Assembly (NCBI RefSeq): GCF_027925525.1
Contig: NZ_BSDJ01000014.1
Coordinates: 95,613 to 159,612, forward strand
Reading direction: 5' to 3'
Length of the DNA stretch: 64,000 bases
From: Paenibacillus tyrphae
Lineage (GTDB): Bacteria > Bacillota > Bacilli > Paenibacillales > NBRC-103111
A model generated the notes under the pieces. The model saw nothing but the letters and a program-made list of their open reading frames with translations, searched no databases and was not told the DNA's origin. Shown here piece after piece: positions 55,399 through 63,774 of the stretch. Numbering within the stretch: position 1 is the stretch's first letter; every line of letters starts with the position of its first letter. A program made the translations under genes and the position numbers.

Positions 55399-57102
55399 CT
55401 ATAATTTGAATCTTTGAACCGTCCCCTGCAGTTCTTCGGCCATGGTCGTCAATACCGAGGTATTCGCCGACAATTCCTGCACCGAAGCCAATTGCTGCTC
55501 GGTCGCCGCCGACACATGCTGGGATCCTGCCGCCATCGTCTCGGATAAAGAGACGATCGATTCCATCGACCGGACGATCTCGGAAGCCCCGGCAGACAAC
55601 CGGCTGGCATCGGCGGACACGGCTTGTACCTGCTGCGTCGCCTCGTCGACCAACTGCTTGATCCCCTCGAATATGCGCCCCGCAGCGCCGGCCACCCGGA
55701 TTCCGTCCGCCACCTCCTGCGACGCCGCAGCCACCGAGCCGACGACGTGCTCCGTCTCCGCTTGAATATTATGCACCAGCGCTGCGACTTGTTTGGCGGA
55801 CTGCCCGGTCTGTTCGGCCAACTTGCGGACTTCCGCCGCAACGACCGCAAAGCCCCGCCCGTGAGCGCCTGCTCTCGCTGCTTCCACGGCCGCATTCAAC
55901 GCCAGTAAATTGGTCTGGGTAGCGATGTCCGATATCACTTTGTTCAACTGTCCGATTTCGGCGGAACGACGGCTCATCTTTCCAATGACTTGGTCCAAAT
56001 TGTTCATTGTTGTCTGAATCGAATCCATCTGGCGGATAACGATCCCGATCTCCTTGTCTCCGGCCGATGCCTTGTCGAGCGCAAGCCCGGACAACGAGCC
56101 GGCCTGTCTGCCGTTATCGGCAATGCGCTGAATCCCTTCCAGCATGTCGCCGATCGACTGCCTGCTTCGCTCTACGGACTGCACCTGCTTCTCCGAGCCG
56201 TCCGCAAGCTGCTGCATAATTTCCGTAATATGCTCGGCGGCCGTCCCCGTTTGTTCCGAGCTCGACCGCAGCTCTCTGGAAATTCCTACAACCTGGCCCG
56301 AGCTAATATCGATTTGCCGGACCAGCCGCCGCAAGCTTTCCGCCATTCGGTGAAAGGAATGGGCCAAATCCCCGATTTCATCCTGCCGCCGGACACGCAC
56401 ATCCTTGACCCCGAGATTCCCCTCGGCGATCCAATCGGCCGCCTTGCTGAGAGCTACGAGCGGTCTAGACAAGTATCGCGCAAAAGCAAAGCCGATGACG
56501 ATGGCCAAGGCGAAGCTTACCAGACTCACCCATAGGGTGAACATCGTTATACGGTCGACGAGACTCCGGTTCGCTTCCATCTCTGCAGCCATCGTCCGGT
56601 CCTGCCGGTCGGACACATCCTGCGCAAATTTCGTAATGACCGCCCCCAACGGAACAATGCCGGTTCTCGCTTCCTGACGCGCACTTTCGGCATCTTTGCC
56701 GGCCAACTGAAATACTTGTTCCGCTTTCGTGCGGTATTGCCGGTTCAACTCCATCATATAACCGAGCTTCTCTTCCTCGCTGGAATCCGCGAGCAGCGCC
56801 TTGGATTGCGTCAGCAGCTTCTCAATCAGCTCGTTCGCCTGATTCAGCTCGGCGATGTAAGCGGAATCCTGCGTCAAAAGATACGTATTCAGGCTGCCGT
56901 TCTGCACAGCCGTATGAAATTTGATCTGGCCCGCGATCGCCTTCAGCTCTCCCTGCCTTTCGATCAAATCAGCATACGACCGGTTCATTTGCTGCAGCGA
57001 GCTGTAAAACAAAGCGCTTGAGATACCGGAAATAACCGCCAAAGTCAAAAAACTGCCCGCCAACTTTTTACCGATGCTCAATCTCACCCGGATGCCCCCC
57101 AT
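55399..57102 (-). CDS. Methyl-accepting chemotaxis protein upstream of the iol operon
   Basis: A 567-residue chemoreceptor: N-terminal transmembrane helix (about 12-32), an extracellular four-helix-bundle-like sensor (about 33-185), a second helix (about 188-210), HAMP ([24 protein letters not shown]) and the cytoplasmic signalling hairpin with [43 protein letters not shown]. It lies on the same strand directly before iolD and carries a cre-like site and an AAGCGCTT motif upstream, so a role in inositol taxis is a fair inference. The C-terminus lacks the usual NWETF-like pentapeptide. Confidence 0.9.
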   Translation of the reverse strand: MGGIRVRLSIGKKLAGSFLTLAVISGISSALFYSSLQQMNRSYADLIERQGELKAIAGQIKFHTAVQNGSLNTYLLTQDSAYIAELNQANELIEKLLTQSKALLADSSEEEKLGYMMELNRQYRTKAEQVFQLAGKDAESARQEARTGIVPLGAVITKFAQDVSDRQDRTMAAEMEANRSLVDRITMFTLWVSLVSFALAIVIGFAFARYLSRPLVALSKAADWIAEGNLGVKDVRVRRQDEIGDLAHSFHRMAESLRRLVRQIDISSGQVVGISRELRSSSEQTGTAAEHITEIMQQLADGSEKQVQSVERSRQSIGDMLEGIQRIADNGRQAGSLSGLALDKASAGDKEIGIVIRQMDSIQTTMNNLDQVIGKMSRRSAEIGQLNKVISDIATQTNLLALNAAVEAARAGAHGRGFAVVAAEVRKLAEQTGQSAKQVAALVHNIQAETEHVVGSVAAASQEVADGIRVAGAAGRIFEGIKQLVDEATQQVQAVSADASRLSAGASEIVRSMESIVSLSETMAAGSQHVSAATEQQLASVQELSANTSVLTTMAEELQGTVQRFKL

Positions 57103-57132
57103 TTTGTCGTTGTACTGGAACTTCTTTTCCCT

Positions 57133-57213
57133 TGAAAGCGTTTACCGTTTTTTCGTTGCTTTTCTGACGCTGGCTGGATATAATTAAACTCAACCAGGTG
57201 GTTAAGCGCTTTA
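57133..57213 (-). promoter_or_regulatory. cre-like site and AAGCGCTT motif before the chemoreceptor
   Basis: TGAAAGCGTTTACC (57133-57146) fits the CcpA cre consensus well. TTAAGCGCTTTA (57202-57213) carries the same core as the motifs before iolD and the transport operon. Together they suggest that catabolite control and the locus regulator act on the chemoreceptor gene. Confidence 0.65.
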
Positions 57214-57309
57214 TTAATTTTAAAATAACGGATTCTCCCGCACTTTTCAATCCTTTTGTGCAAGCTCTGTTGTGACGAACATTCCCACTTGATGAAGGAG
57301 CGACCTTTG

Positions 57310-57645
57310 ATGAAGACGAATGAACCGACTCAATTCGAAATGTTCCGCGATCCGTTCAAAATGCTGATCGTGCTGCTGAACCTTGTCGCCGAGCAGCAAG
57401 GCATGGAGTTGAACTATGAGAAGGTGCCTACGTTTGAGAATGAGACGTTTTTGATCCGCCATGCGAATGACGGCGACATCTCGGACGAGCGGATTCCCAA
57501 CTATATTTATAAAAAAGACGGGACGGAGATTACTTGGTATCAATATTTAGGCCGGGATATTTATTGCAATAAAGACTTGAGCCGAGAGGAGTACAATAAA
57601 ATGTTCGTCGACTGTATGGCTTCGCTGTATCAGTTGAACGGGTAA
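57310..57645 (+). CDS. Conserved-looking small protein of unknown function
   Basis: A 111-residue cytoplasmic protein without signal peptide, membrane helix or a motif that I recognise. It is acidic and aromatic-rich, with FRDPFKMLIVLLNLVAEQQGMELNYEKVP and a C-terminal DLSREEYNKMFVDCMASLYQLNG. ATG 57310 has AAGGAG upstream at good spacing. It stands alone and divergent from the chemoreceptor. Its good ribosome binding site and codon use support a real gene. Confidence 0.7.
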   Translation: MKTNEPTQFEMFRDPFKMLIVLLNLVAEQQGMELNYEKVPTFENETFLIRHANDGDISDERIPNYIYKKDGTEITWYQYLGRDIYCNKDLSREEYNKMFVDCMASLYQLNG

Positions 57646-57843
57646 CCCTCTGCACTCCGGCGGCTGGCGCCCTGACTACTCGTGCGCCGGCCTGTTTGTT
57701 TTTTCCGAGGCCGGGTTAAAGCCAGCATAGGATGCGTAAGCAAAAAAATCCCCGCCAGCGCAGCAGCGGAGTAAGCAAATAAAAACGTATCTCTATTCAA
57801 TGCGGGACGATTTGTCCGGTGTTTCTATATATCAGCTGAAACA

Positions 57844-58083
57844 TTAAAAGCACCGGCCACAACGACCGCAACGGAAGCAACCGCAGCCAAAGCAACGGAA
57901 ACAGCCGCAACCAAAACAGCGAAAGCAACCGCAACCAAAGCAGCGGAAACAGCCGAAACCGAAACAGGTGAAGAAGCATAGACGAGCTTCACTAGGTGCG
58001 CCTTGAAAGTGCAGAGGCACCGTCTGGCCTGCTTTAAAATCGGAAACGCTCAATCCCTGAAGCTCTTTTTTGAAATCGTCCAT
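57844..58083 (-). CDS. Heterocycloanthracin/sonorensin-type Cys-rich bacteriocin precursor
   Basis: A 79-residue peptide. The leader MDDFKKELQGLSVSDFKAGQ resembles the FxxELQxLxxxDFxAG leader of the heterocycloanthracin/sonorensin family. The core has 15 Cys in tandem CFRCFGCG units (three full copies plus ends CFRCGRCGRCF), encoded by 24-nt DNA repeats at about 57866-57964. Such Cys-Xaa-Xaa arrays are substrates for thiazole/oxazole-forming cyclodehydratases. Start ATG 58083 has GGAGG seven bases upstream. No cyclodehydratase, dehydrogenase or dedicated exporter lies in this window; in Bacillus the precursor is also often unlinked from its enzymes. A non-ribosomal-peptide-like metal-binding protein is the alternative. 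Confidence 0.72.
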   Translation of the reverse strand: MDDFKKELQGLSVSDFKAGQTVPLHFQGAPSEARLCFFTCFGFGCFRCFGCGCFRCFGCGCFRCFGCGCFRCGRCGRCF

Positions 58084-58321
58084 TTTTTAACCTCCGTTTA
58101 TAGACCTCAATAGATCACACTTTAAATTTATGAATTGGAATCCGCTCTTGTTACGGTTGGCAAGCTTCTTTTTTTCAAAAAAGCGAAAACCGTCAATCCC
58201 GATACACCTTCTCCTTTCCCCTGCCCGTGGATTTCATCCTTTACACTCCGTTTATTTTCGATTTATAAATCTCCCTTATGCTAAGCAGCATCGACAAACC
58301 GAAGCTAAAGGAGAAATCACC

Positions 58322-59893
58322 ATGACGAACAAAAAAACGAATGTGACTCTGGTCATCGTCGGCCTGCTGCTTGGCATGCTGATCAGCGCTCTCGATCAGA
58401 CGATTATGGCGACGGCGATGCCTAGCGTTGTGCAAGAATTAGGCGGGCTGTCTTTGTACAGCTGGATTTTCTCGATCTACATGCTGACGTCGACCGCCAG
58501 CATGCCCATTTACGGCAAGCTTGCCGACTTGTACGGCAGGAAAAAGCTCTATATTGCAGGAATGACGCTGTTTATGCTCGGCTCTGTGCTTTGCAGCTTA
58601 TCGGGGGGCATGACGGAATTGATCGTTTTCCGCGGGTTGCAAGGTCTTGGGGCCGGGGCGCTGATGCCGCTCGCCGTGACGATTATCGGCGATCTTGTGC
58701 CGCTGGAGAGGCGGGGCAGAATGCAGGGGATGTTCGCGGGCGTCATGACGCTGGCAAGCGTCATCGGCCCTGCCATCGGCGGAATGTTCGTGGAATATTT
58801 GAGCTGGCAGTGGGTGTTTTATATTAACCTCCCCATCGGCCTTGCCGCGATCCTCATTCTCATCCCGGCTTTGCAGGAAACCAAAAACCAGGGCAAGCCG
58901 TCCATCGACTGGTTCGGCGCGCTAACCATGTGCGGGTCAGTCGTCGCGATTCTGCTTGCTCTCGTCTTGGGCGGAGGGGAATCCGGTCTTGGCTCCGGAC
59001 AGCACAATTCATGGAGCTCACCGCAGGTAGTAGGCCTGTTTCTGCTCGGGGCGGTGCTGCTCGCTTTGTTCCTGTGGATCGAAACGAAAGCGAAAGAACC
59101 GATCATCCCTTTGCCGCTGTTCCGCAACCGCGTCATTTCCGTCACCTCTATCGTCGCTTTCCTGATGAGTGCGGGCATGTTCGGCGCGGTGACCTATATT
59201 CCGCTGTACGTCCAAGGCGTCATCGGAGTAAGCCCTTTACTCGCCGGGTACATTTTGACTCCGTTGATGCTGGCGGTCGCCGCTGCCGTGACGCTCGGCG
59301 GACGTCTGATGCATCGATTCGCATACCGCACGTTCAACGTGCTCGGCATGGTACTGATGGGACTTGGCTTCAGTCTGTTCGCCACGATGGATGCGGACAC
59401 GACGAAGCTGCAGGTCATTGTCTATATGATCGTCGCCGGGCTTGGAATCGGGCTGATTATCCCGACGCTCAACACTTCGGTCATCGGCGCGATCGGCAGA
59501 GAACGGCGCGGTACCGCCACGTCGCTGGTGCAGTTTTTCCGGTCGATCGGCGGAACGATCGGAGTCAGCGTCTTGGGCGTTCTGATGACCGGCCGGATGA
59601 CTTCCGGCATGTCGGGATTGGGCGAGCGTTTCGCTTCCCTCCCTGCGGATAAGCTCGACAAGTTCGCCGATCCGCAGGCGCTGCTCGATCCGGCAGTCCG
59701 CACGCTGCTTCCGGCCGATCTGCTCGCCGAGCTGCAGAACGTGTTCACTCATGCGGTCGACGGCGTTTTCCTTGCAGGAACGGTCATCGCCGCCATCGGG
59801 CTCGTTGCCGCGCTCTTGATGGGCAATGCGAGAATGATCCAACCGGCGGCTCCTCCCGCGGCCCCGACAGCCGCCGACGCGAAACAAACGTAA
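58322..59893 (+). CDS. MFS drug transporter, DHA2 (EmrB/QacA) family
   Basis: A 523-residue exporter with 14 predicted helices. LISALDQTIMATAMPSVVQEL is motif D1 of the 14-TMS family, GKLADLYGRKKLYIAG is motif A, and GPAIGGMFVEYLSWQWVFYINLPIG is motif C. ATG 58322 with AAAGGAG upstream is chosen; a longer open frame to 58130 has no signal. It is divergent from the Cys-rich peptide gene and followed after 83 bp by a two-component system. Export of that peptide is not implied by the family, which moves small lipophilic drugs. Confidence 0.92.
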   Translation: MTNKKTNVTLVIVGLLLGMLISALDQTIMATAMPSVVQELGGLSLYSWIFSIYMLTSTASMPIYGKLADLYGRKKLYIAGMTLFMLGSVLCSLSGGMTELIVFRGLQGLGAGALMPLAVTIIGDLVPLERRGRMQGMFAGVMTLASVIGPAIGGMFVEYLSWQWVFYINLPIGLAAILILIPALQETKNQGKPSIDWFGALTMCGSVVAILLALVLGGGESGLGSGQHNSWSSPQVVGLFLLGAVLLALFLWIETKAKEPIIPLPLFRNRVISVTSIVAFLMSAGMFGAVTYIPLYVQGVIGVSPLLAGYILTPLMLAVAAAVTLGGRLMHRFAYRTFNVLGMVLMGLGFSLFATMDADTTKLQVIVYMIVAGLGIGLIIPTLNTSVIGAIGRERRGTATSLVQFFRSIGGTIGVSVLGVLMTGRMTSGMSGLGERFASLPADKLDKFADPQALLDPAVRTLLPADLLAELQNVFTHAVDGVFLAGTVIAAIGLVAALLMGNARMIQPAAPPAAPTAADAKQT

Positions 59894-59935
59894 GTGCGTT
59901 TGTACGAAACCGCAGTCCTGTCACGGCATCTGCTG

Positions 59936-59941
59936 TATAAT
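59936..59941 (+). promoter_or_regulatory. Candidate -10 of the two-component system
   Basis: A consensus TATAAT lies 35 bp before the response regulator start. No good -35 is visible at normal spacing, so activation by a regulator is possible. Confidence 0.4.
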
Positions 59942-59975
59942 AGAGGCAAGATTTAAAAAGGAGGCTACCGTTCCC

Positions 59976-60650
59976 ATGGCTAAAATTCTCGTCGTGGACG
60001 ATGATCCCCATATCCGCAGGCTGGTCAAGATGATCATGCGGGGCGAAGGCTTCGAGGTGCTTGAAGCCGCGGACGGCGCTAGGGCGATGCGAGCGCTCGA
60101 AGCGACAAAAGCGGACTTGGTCATTCTGGACATCATGATGCCGGGGATGGACGGCTGGGAGCTGTGCCGCGAGCTGCGGGAGCATTACGACCTTCCCTTG
60201 CTCATGCTTACCGCTCTGGGCGATACGGAGCAAAAAGTGAAGGGCTTCGACCTCGGCACCGACGATTACCTCGTGAAACCATTCGAGTCCCGCGAGCTCG
60301 TCGCCCGGGTAAAGGCACTGCTCAAGCGGTACCGGATCGCCGCTTTCCAGATCGTGCAGGTCGGACGGGTGCAGCTGAACCAAAAATCATATGAGGTGAC
60401 GGAGGACGGCATCGGGCAGACCTTGCCGCTCAAGGAATTCGAGCTGCTGTTCCGGCTGGCGAGCTATCCGGGTCAGACATTCTCGCGGGAGCAGCTCATC
60501 GAGCTCATCTGGGGCTGCAATTTCGAAGGCAACGAACGGACGGTCGACGTGCATGTGAACCGGCTGCGGGATCGTTTTCCCCCGGAGCGCTGCGGGTTCC
60601 GCATCCGTACGCTCCGCGGACTCGGCTACCGGCTGGAGGTGCTGCCATGA
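59976..60650 (+). CDS. OmpR/PhoB-family response regulator
   Basis: A 224-residue regulator. Receiver: ILVVDDDPHIRRLVKM, phospho-acceptor Asp in LVILDIMMPGMDGWEL, LMLTALGD and Lys in DDYLVKPFESREL. The C-terminal winged helix has LPLKEFELLFRLASYPGQTFSREQLIELIWG and RTVDVHVNRLRDRF. It has the appearance of HssR-like regulators, but this is not certain. ATG 59976 has AAGGAGG upstream. Its TGA overlaps the ATG of the kinase gene. Confidence 0.92.
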   Translation: MAKILVVDDDPHIRRLVKMIMRGEGFEVLEAADGARAMRALEATKADLVILDIMMPGMDGWELCRELREHYDLPLLMLTALGDTEQKVKGFDLGTDDYLVKPFESRELVARVKALLKRYRIAAFQIVQVGRVQLNQKSYEVTEDGIGQTLPLKEFELLFRLASYPGQTFSREQLIELIWGCNFEGNERTVDVHVNRLRDRFPPERCGFRIRTLRGLGYRLEVLP

Positions 60651-62026
60651 TGCTCTGGCCGAAAGCGTGGCGGGTCGCCGCATTCGCACTCTCCATCGTA
60701 TTTTTCTGGAGCATCGGCTTTGCGGTCGCGTCGGGGCTGGAGAGCAGCTATGCCAAGCGGCATACCTGGGAACGAATGCTCGATAGCGGCGCAGCGACCA
60801 TAGCGCTTATGGCGAAGGACCCGGCCCGGGCAGACGATTTGCTGCGCCAGCTCGCTCTGCTTCTTCCGGCGCGCGTCGTGCTGGTGGAGGCGGACGGACG
60901 GCATATCGCCTACGGCGAGCAGGCTGAGCCGTTCTCCGGGGAGATGAGCCGGGAGGCTGCGTCGAACGTATTCAACGGCGGTACGCTTCGTTCGTTCGAA
61001 CGGTCGAGCCTGCTCGGTCCCGGCGAAGCGACGACGGGGCAGCTGTTTGCGGCGAACGGCCGGGAGGCGGCTTTGTTTATCCGCACGGAGACTCCGTCGC
61101 CGCTCCGTCACTACGGCTGGCAGCTCTTCGCGCTGCTCGTCGGCGGTCTGCTGCAGATGGCGGCTTTGCTCGCCTTCATCCGCCTCGGCCGGACGTCGCG
61201 CCGGGAATTTTTCCACCTTATGGTCGGTACCCTGAACCGGATGGCTAAAGGGGATTTCAATATCAAGCTGGACGCAGACCCGAAACGGATCGGCCCATAC
61301 GAGCCGCTGGCGTCCGGTATTAACCGAATGGCCGGCGAGCTCGGTCAGATGGAGCGAATGCGGCAGGAGTTTATCGCCAACGTCTCTCACGAAATCCAGT
61401 CTCCGCTGACGTCGATCAGCGGGTTCTCGCGCGAGCTTCAGAACGATAACGTCAGCAAGGAAGAGCGGATAGAAATACTGGGGATTATCGAGACGGAAAG
61501 CAGGCGGCTATCCAAGCTGAGCGATAACCTGCTCAAGCTGACGTCGCTCGAATCCGACCATCATCCGTTCGAACCGAAGCGTTACCGGCTGGACAACCAG
61601 CTGCGGAAAATCGTTCTCGCCTGCGAGCCGCAATGGGTCGCGAAAAATCTGGAGATGGACGTCGAATTGGACCACGTCACCGTAACAGCCGATGAAGACA
61701 CCATGAGCCAGGTGTGGCTCAACCTGCTGAACAACGGCATCAAGTTTACCCCGGAAGGCGGCGTGATTGCTATTCGGCTGCAGCAACTGGATGGACGCGC
61801 CGTAGTTACCGTCCGGGACAACGGCTGCGGCATCGCCGAGGAGGATCTTCCTTTCGTCTTCGACCGTTTTTTCAAAGCCGACAAATCGCGCAGCCGCTTG
61901 AGCGGAGGCAGCGGACTCGGATTATCCATCGTCAAAAAGATCGTCGATATGCATCAAGGCACGATAACCGTACACAGTCAACCGGGGAAAGGGACAGCCT
62001 TCACCGTATCGCTGCCGCTCTCCTAG
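60647..62026 (+). CDS. Sensor histidine kinase paired with the OmpR-type regulator
   Basis: A 459-residue kinase: transmembrane helix 1 (about 10-28), an extracellular sensor of about 135 residues, helix 2 (about 165-185), HAMP, phospho-acceptor His in FIANVSHEIQSPLTSISGF, N box LNLLNNGIKFTPEGG and GGSGLGLSIVKKIV. It overlaps the regulator gene in an ATGA arrangement. Its kinase core is very similar to the orphan kinase at 19.7 kb, but this one has a real extracellular domain. Confidence 0.93.
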   Translation: MMLWPKAWRVAAFALSIVFFWSIGFAVASGLESSYAKRHTWERMLDSGAATIALMAKDPARADDLLRQLALLLPARVVLVEADGRHIAYGEQAEPFSGEMSREAASNVFNGGTLRSFERSSLLGPGEATTGQLFAANGREAALFIRTETPSPLRHYGWQLFALLVGGLLQMAALLAFIRLGRTSRREFFHLMVGTLNRMAKGDFNIKLDADPKRIGPYEPLASGINRMAGELGQMERMRQEFIANVSHEIQSPLTSISGFSRELQNDNVSKEERIEILGIIETESRRLSKLSDNLLKLTSLESDHHPFEPKRYRLDNQLRKIVLACEPQWVAKNLEMDVELDHVTVTADEDTMSQVWLNLLNNGIKFTPEGGVIAIRLQQLDGRAVVTVRDNGCGIAEEDLPFVFDRFFKADKSRSRLSGGSGLGLSIVKKIVDMHQGTITVHSQPGKGTAFTVSLPLS

Positions 62027-62057
62027 AGTCGGTGCCGAAAAAAGAGATGATTTGCCT

Positions 62058-62086
62058 GAAAAACAGCAGGGGCGGAGCTGTCTTTT
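62058..62086 (+). terminator. Weak terminator after the two-component operon
   Basis: ACAGC / GCTGT hairpin followed by CTTTTC, 35 bp after the kinase stop codon. Confidence 0.4.
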
Positions 62087-62152
62087 CGCCGCTCGCTATC
62101 ACAAACGTATCCCCGTAACGGGTAGGAACGCACCATGTTTCGTGTGGAGACG

Positions 62153-63070
62153 TCAAAAGCTTAAAAGCCACGCTTCCGCTTCCCCGGCGCTGCCGAATAC
62201 CCTGAAATCATTGCCTTTGTTGGCTTCGGCCAGCAGTTCTTTGAATCTCCCCTTCACAACCTGTTCGTTCGTGATGATAAGGGCTGCCTTTACGCGATAG
62301 TTTATGAATTTTTGCAGCATTTCTCCGGCCAAGCCCGTTTTAAGATTGAAGAAATCGTCGGAAAGCGCCTCCGCGTGAAGCACTAATAAATTAGTGTCAT
62401 GTTCAAAACATCTTGCAATAAGATCCAACGCATCTTGTCTTGTGCTCAGCGGCGTTTCGGCAGAAGTGTATTCCACGTATTTTTTCGTACCTCTTTCGAT
62501 AATTTGAACGTTCATTTGATTTTCCTCCTTCTCTATGGGAATACGCAATTCACTGCGCAACTTTTGAATCCATTCCCATTCGCGCTTGTAGAAATCGATT
62601 AAATTATCGTAGATCATATCCCATAAGCAGATCTCCCTGGCGGTTCTGCCGGGAGAAAACGGGCCTCTGAGCTTTTGTTCCTGCTGCAATAAAATCTGCG
62701 TCCGGACTTCCTCTTCATATTTTGTGAGCAGGGCGTTCAATTCGTCAGTGTTTAGCTGATCGGCCCAAGCAAGCTGAATCAGAAACGATTTCTTCAAATC
62801 CGGTGGTTCGGGCGTGGAAAGCACCCAATTCTTCAGCTCGGCCAACCCTTCTTCCGTGATCGTATAAATCTTTTTCGAGGGCGAGCTTTCCTGATGCTGA
62901 ACTTCGCAGGTCGCGAAGCCTTCGTCCAGCAGTTGCACCAGTGATTTGTAAATCTGATTGTTGTTGGCCGACCAGTACATAAAGGGGGATTCTTGGATGA
63001 TTTTTTTCAAATCATAGCCCGTGACAGATTTCCAGCTTAAAATTCCCAGAATCGCGTGTGTAATGGACAT
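62153..63070 (-). CDS. PadR-family regulator fused to a DUF4180 domain
   Basis: A 305-residue fusion. Residues 1-90 are a PadR winged helix (ITHAILGILSWKSVTGYDLKKIIQE, WSANNNQIYKSLVQLLDEGFATCE), then a helical dimerisation part to about 180. Residues 186-305 form a DUF4180 domain (DALDLIARCFE, LVLHAEALSDDFFNLKTGLAGEMLQKFINYRVKAALI). ATG 63070 has AAGGAGCG upstream. Inside the gene, ATG 62515 at the DUF4180 boundary has a consensus AAGGAGG eight bases before it, so a free 121-residue DUF4180 protein may also be made. A perfect PadR-type operator precedes the gene. Confidence 0.87.
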   Translation of the reverse strand: MSITHAILGILSWKSVTGYDLKKIIQESPFMYWSANNNQIYKSLVQLLDEGFATCEVQHQESSPSKKIYTITEEGLAELKNWVLSTPEPPDLKKSFLIQLAWADQLNTDELNALLTKYEEEVRTQILLQQEQKLRGPFSPGRTAREICLWDMIYDNLIDFYKREWEWIQKLRSELRIPIEKEENQMNVQIIERGTKKYVEYTSAETPLSTRQDALDLIARCFEHDTNLLVLHAEALSDDFFNLKTGLAGEMLQKFINYRVKAALIITNEQVVKGRFKELLAEANKGNDFRVFGSAGEAEAWLLSF

Positions 63071-63093
63071 GGAAGTCGCTCCTTGATCAGTAT

Positions 63094-63115
63094 CATATGT
63101 TAAAATTAACATATG
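63094..63115 (-). promoter_or_regulatory. PadR operator
   Basis: A perfect 22-bp palindrome, CATATGTTA-AAAT-TAACATATG, containing the canonical PadR pattern ATGT-N8-ACAT. It lies 24 bp upstream of the PadR-DUF4180 start codon, so autorepression is likely. Confidence 0.88.
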
Positions 63116-63175
63116 GTGCTCGATATTGCAACATTCGATGTGGAATGAATCTGCCTCTCCGGTATCAGACAAAAC

Positions 63176-63202
63176 AAAAAGCCCTTCATTTCGAGGGCTT
63201 TG
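63176..63202. terminator. Terminator between toxin-like gene and PadR operator region
   Basis: AAAGCCCT / AGGGCTTT hairpin with an eight-base loop. T and A tracts on both sides allow termination in either direction; it lies 48 bp after the toxin-like gene. Confidence 0.75.
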
Positions 63203-63249
63203 CAACATAATCTGTATTCGTTTGTTGTCTACGACAATCCGTTTCCTTA

Positions 63250-63579
63250 TTAAAAAAGTTCTCGCAAATAGTCTCTTCGGCCATGCAGAATCCGGTGGAT
63301 GATGACTTCGTTATTTATGATTCTGTAGAAAATCAAATATGGCGAAACGACAATAAAACGATACCCTCGCTGTATTAACGTATAGTCATCCTCTGACAAT
63401 ACAGACCCCATATGGAGAAAATCAGCAAGGCCCCCGATTTCACGGTTCAACTTCTCCATGAGCTGCTTTGTCCAGCCCCATTGCCTCATGAAAATATTTT
63501 CTCGCTTGATCGGTATCGTCCAGAGCCTCACACATCCTTCGCACGGCATGCAGCCGTCGATGCTCTTCATAAATTTCAA
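63250..63579 (-). CDS. RelE/ParE-like toxin candidate
   Basis: Up to 109 residues. The C-terminal half, RGYRFIVVSPYLIFYRIINNEVIIHRILHGRRDYLREL, is a clear RelE/ParE-superfamily tail. The helical segment LMEKLNREIGGLADFLHMGS also fits. The N-terminal part is not typical, and the start is uncertain: ATG 63579 is the longest, ATG 63489 would give 79 residues. The gene overlaps the preceding one by more than 40 bp, as toxin-antitoxin pairs often do. A truncated or frameshifted toxin cannot be excluded. Confidence 0.6.
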   Translation of the reverse strand: MKFMKSIDGCMPCEGCVRLWTIPIKRENIFMRQWGWTKQLMEKLNREIGGLADFLHMGSVLSEDDYTLIQRGYRFIVVSPYLIFYRIINNEVIIHRILHGRRDYLRELF

Positions 63580-63670
63580 CGCAAGCCTTGATGATGATTT
63601 TCTGTTGTTCCGTATCCTTGCGAAGTATCGAATGTAAAGCTACCGCCTCGTGCTTAAAGCCGTCGCTCAC
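63440..63670 (-). CDS. Antitoxin-like small protein
   Basis: A 76-residue, mostly helical charged protein starting at GTG 63670 (VSDGFKHEAVALHSIL) with IIIKACVEIYEEHRRLHAVRRMCEALDD. I do not recognise its family. Its position immediately upstream of, and overlapping, the ParE-like gene is the reason for calling it an antitoxin. An earlier start near 63685 is possible. Confidence 0.5.
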   Translation of the reverse strand: MSDGFKHEAVALHSILRKDTEQQKIIIKACVEIYEEHRRLHAVRRMCEALDDTDQARKYFHEAMGLDKAAHGEVEP

Positions 63671-63708
63671 CCCGCTGGCAACATTTTTTCATCTTCTAAG
63701 TCAATTAA

Positions 63709-63730
63709 AATAATCAATATTTTGATCATT
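63709..63730. promoter_or_regulatory. Imperfect palindrome between the toxin-antitoxin pair and the XRE gene
   Basis: AATAATCAA-TATT-TTGATCATT (8 of 9 pairs) lies midway in the 105-bp divergent promoter region. It is a candidate operator for the XRE protein or the antitoxin. Confidence 0.55.
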
Positions 63731-63774
63731 TTCATTAACTTCGATATCATGAAGACAAAGGGAGGGAGAAAGGT

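Noticed and set aside
57866..57964. CRISPR-like short tandem repeats
   Set aside because: The 24-nt repeats are contiguous without unique spacers and encode the Cys-rich core in frame.
57844..58321. The DHA2 transporter as dedicated exporter of the Cys-rich peptide
   Set aside because: Divergent genes only; DHA2 proteins export small drugs and are not known for TOMM peptides. Proximity alone is not enough.
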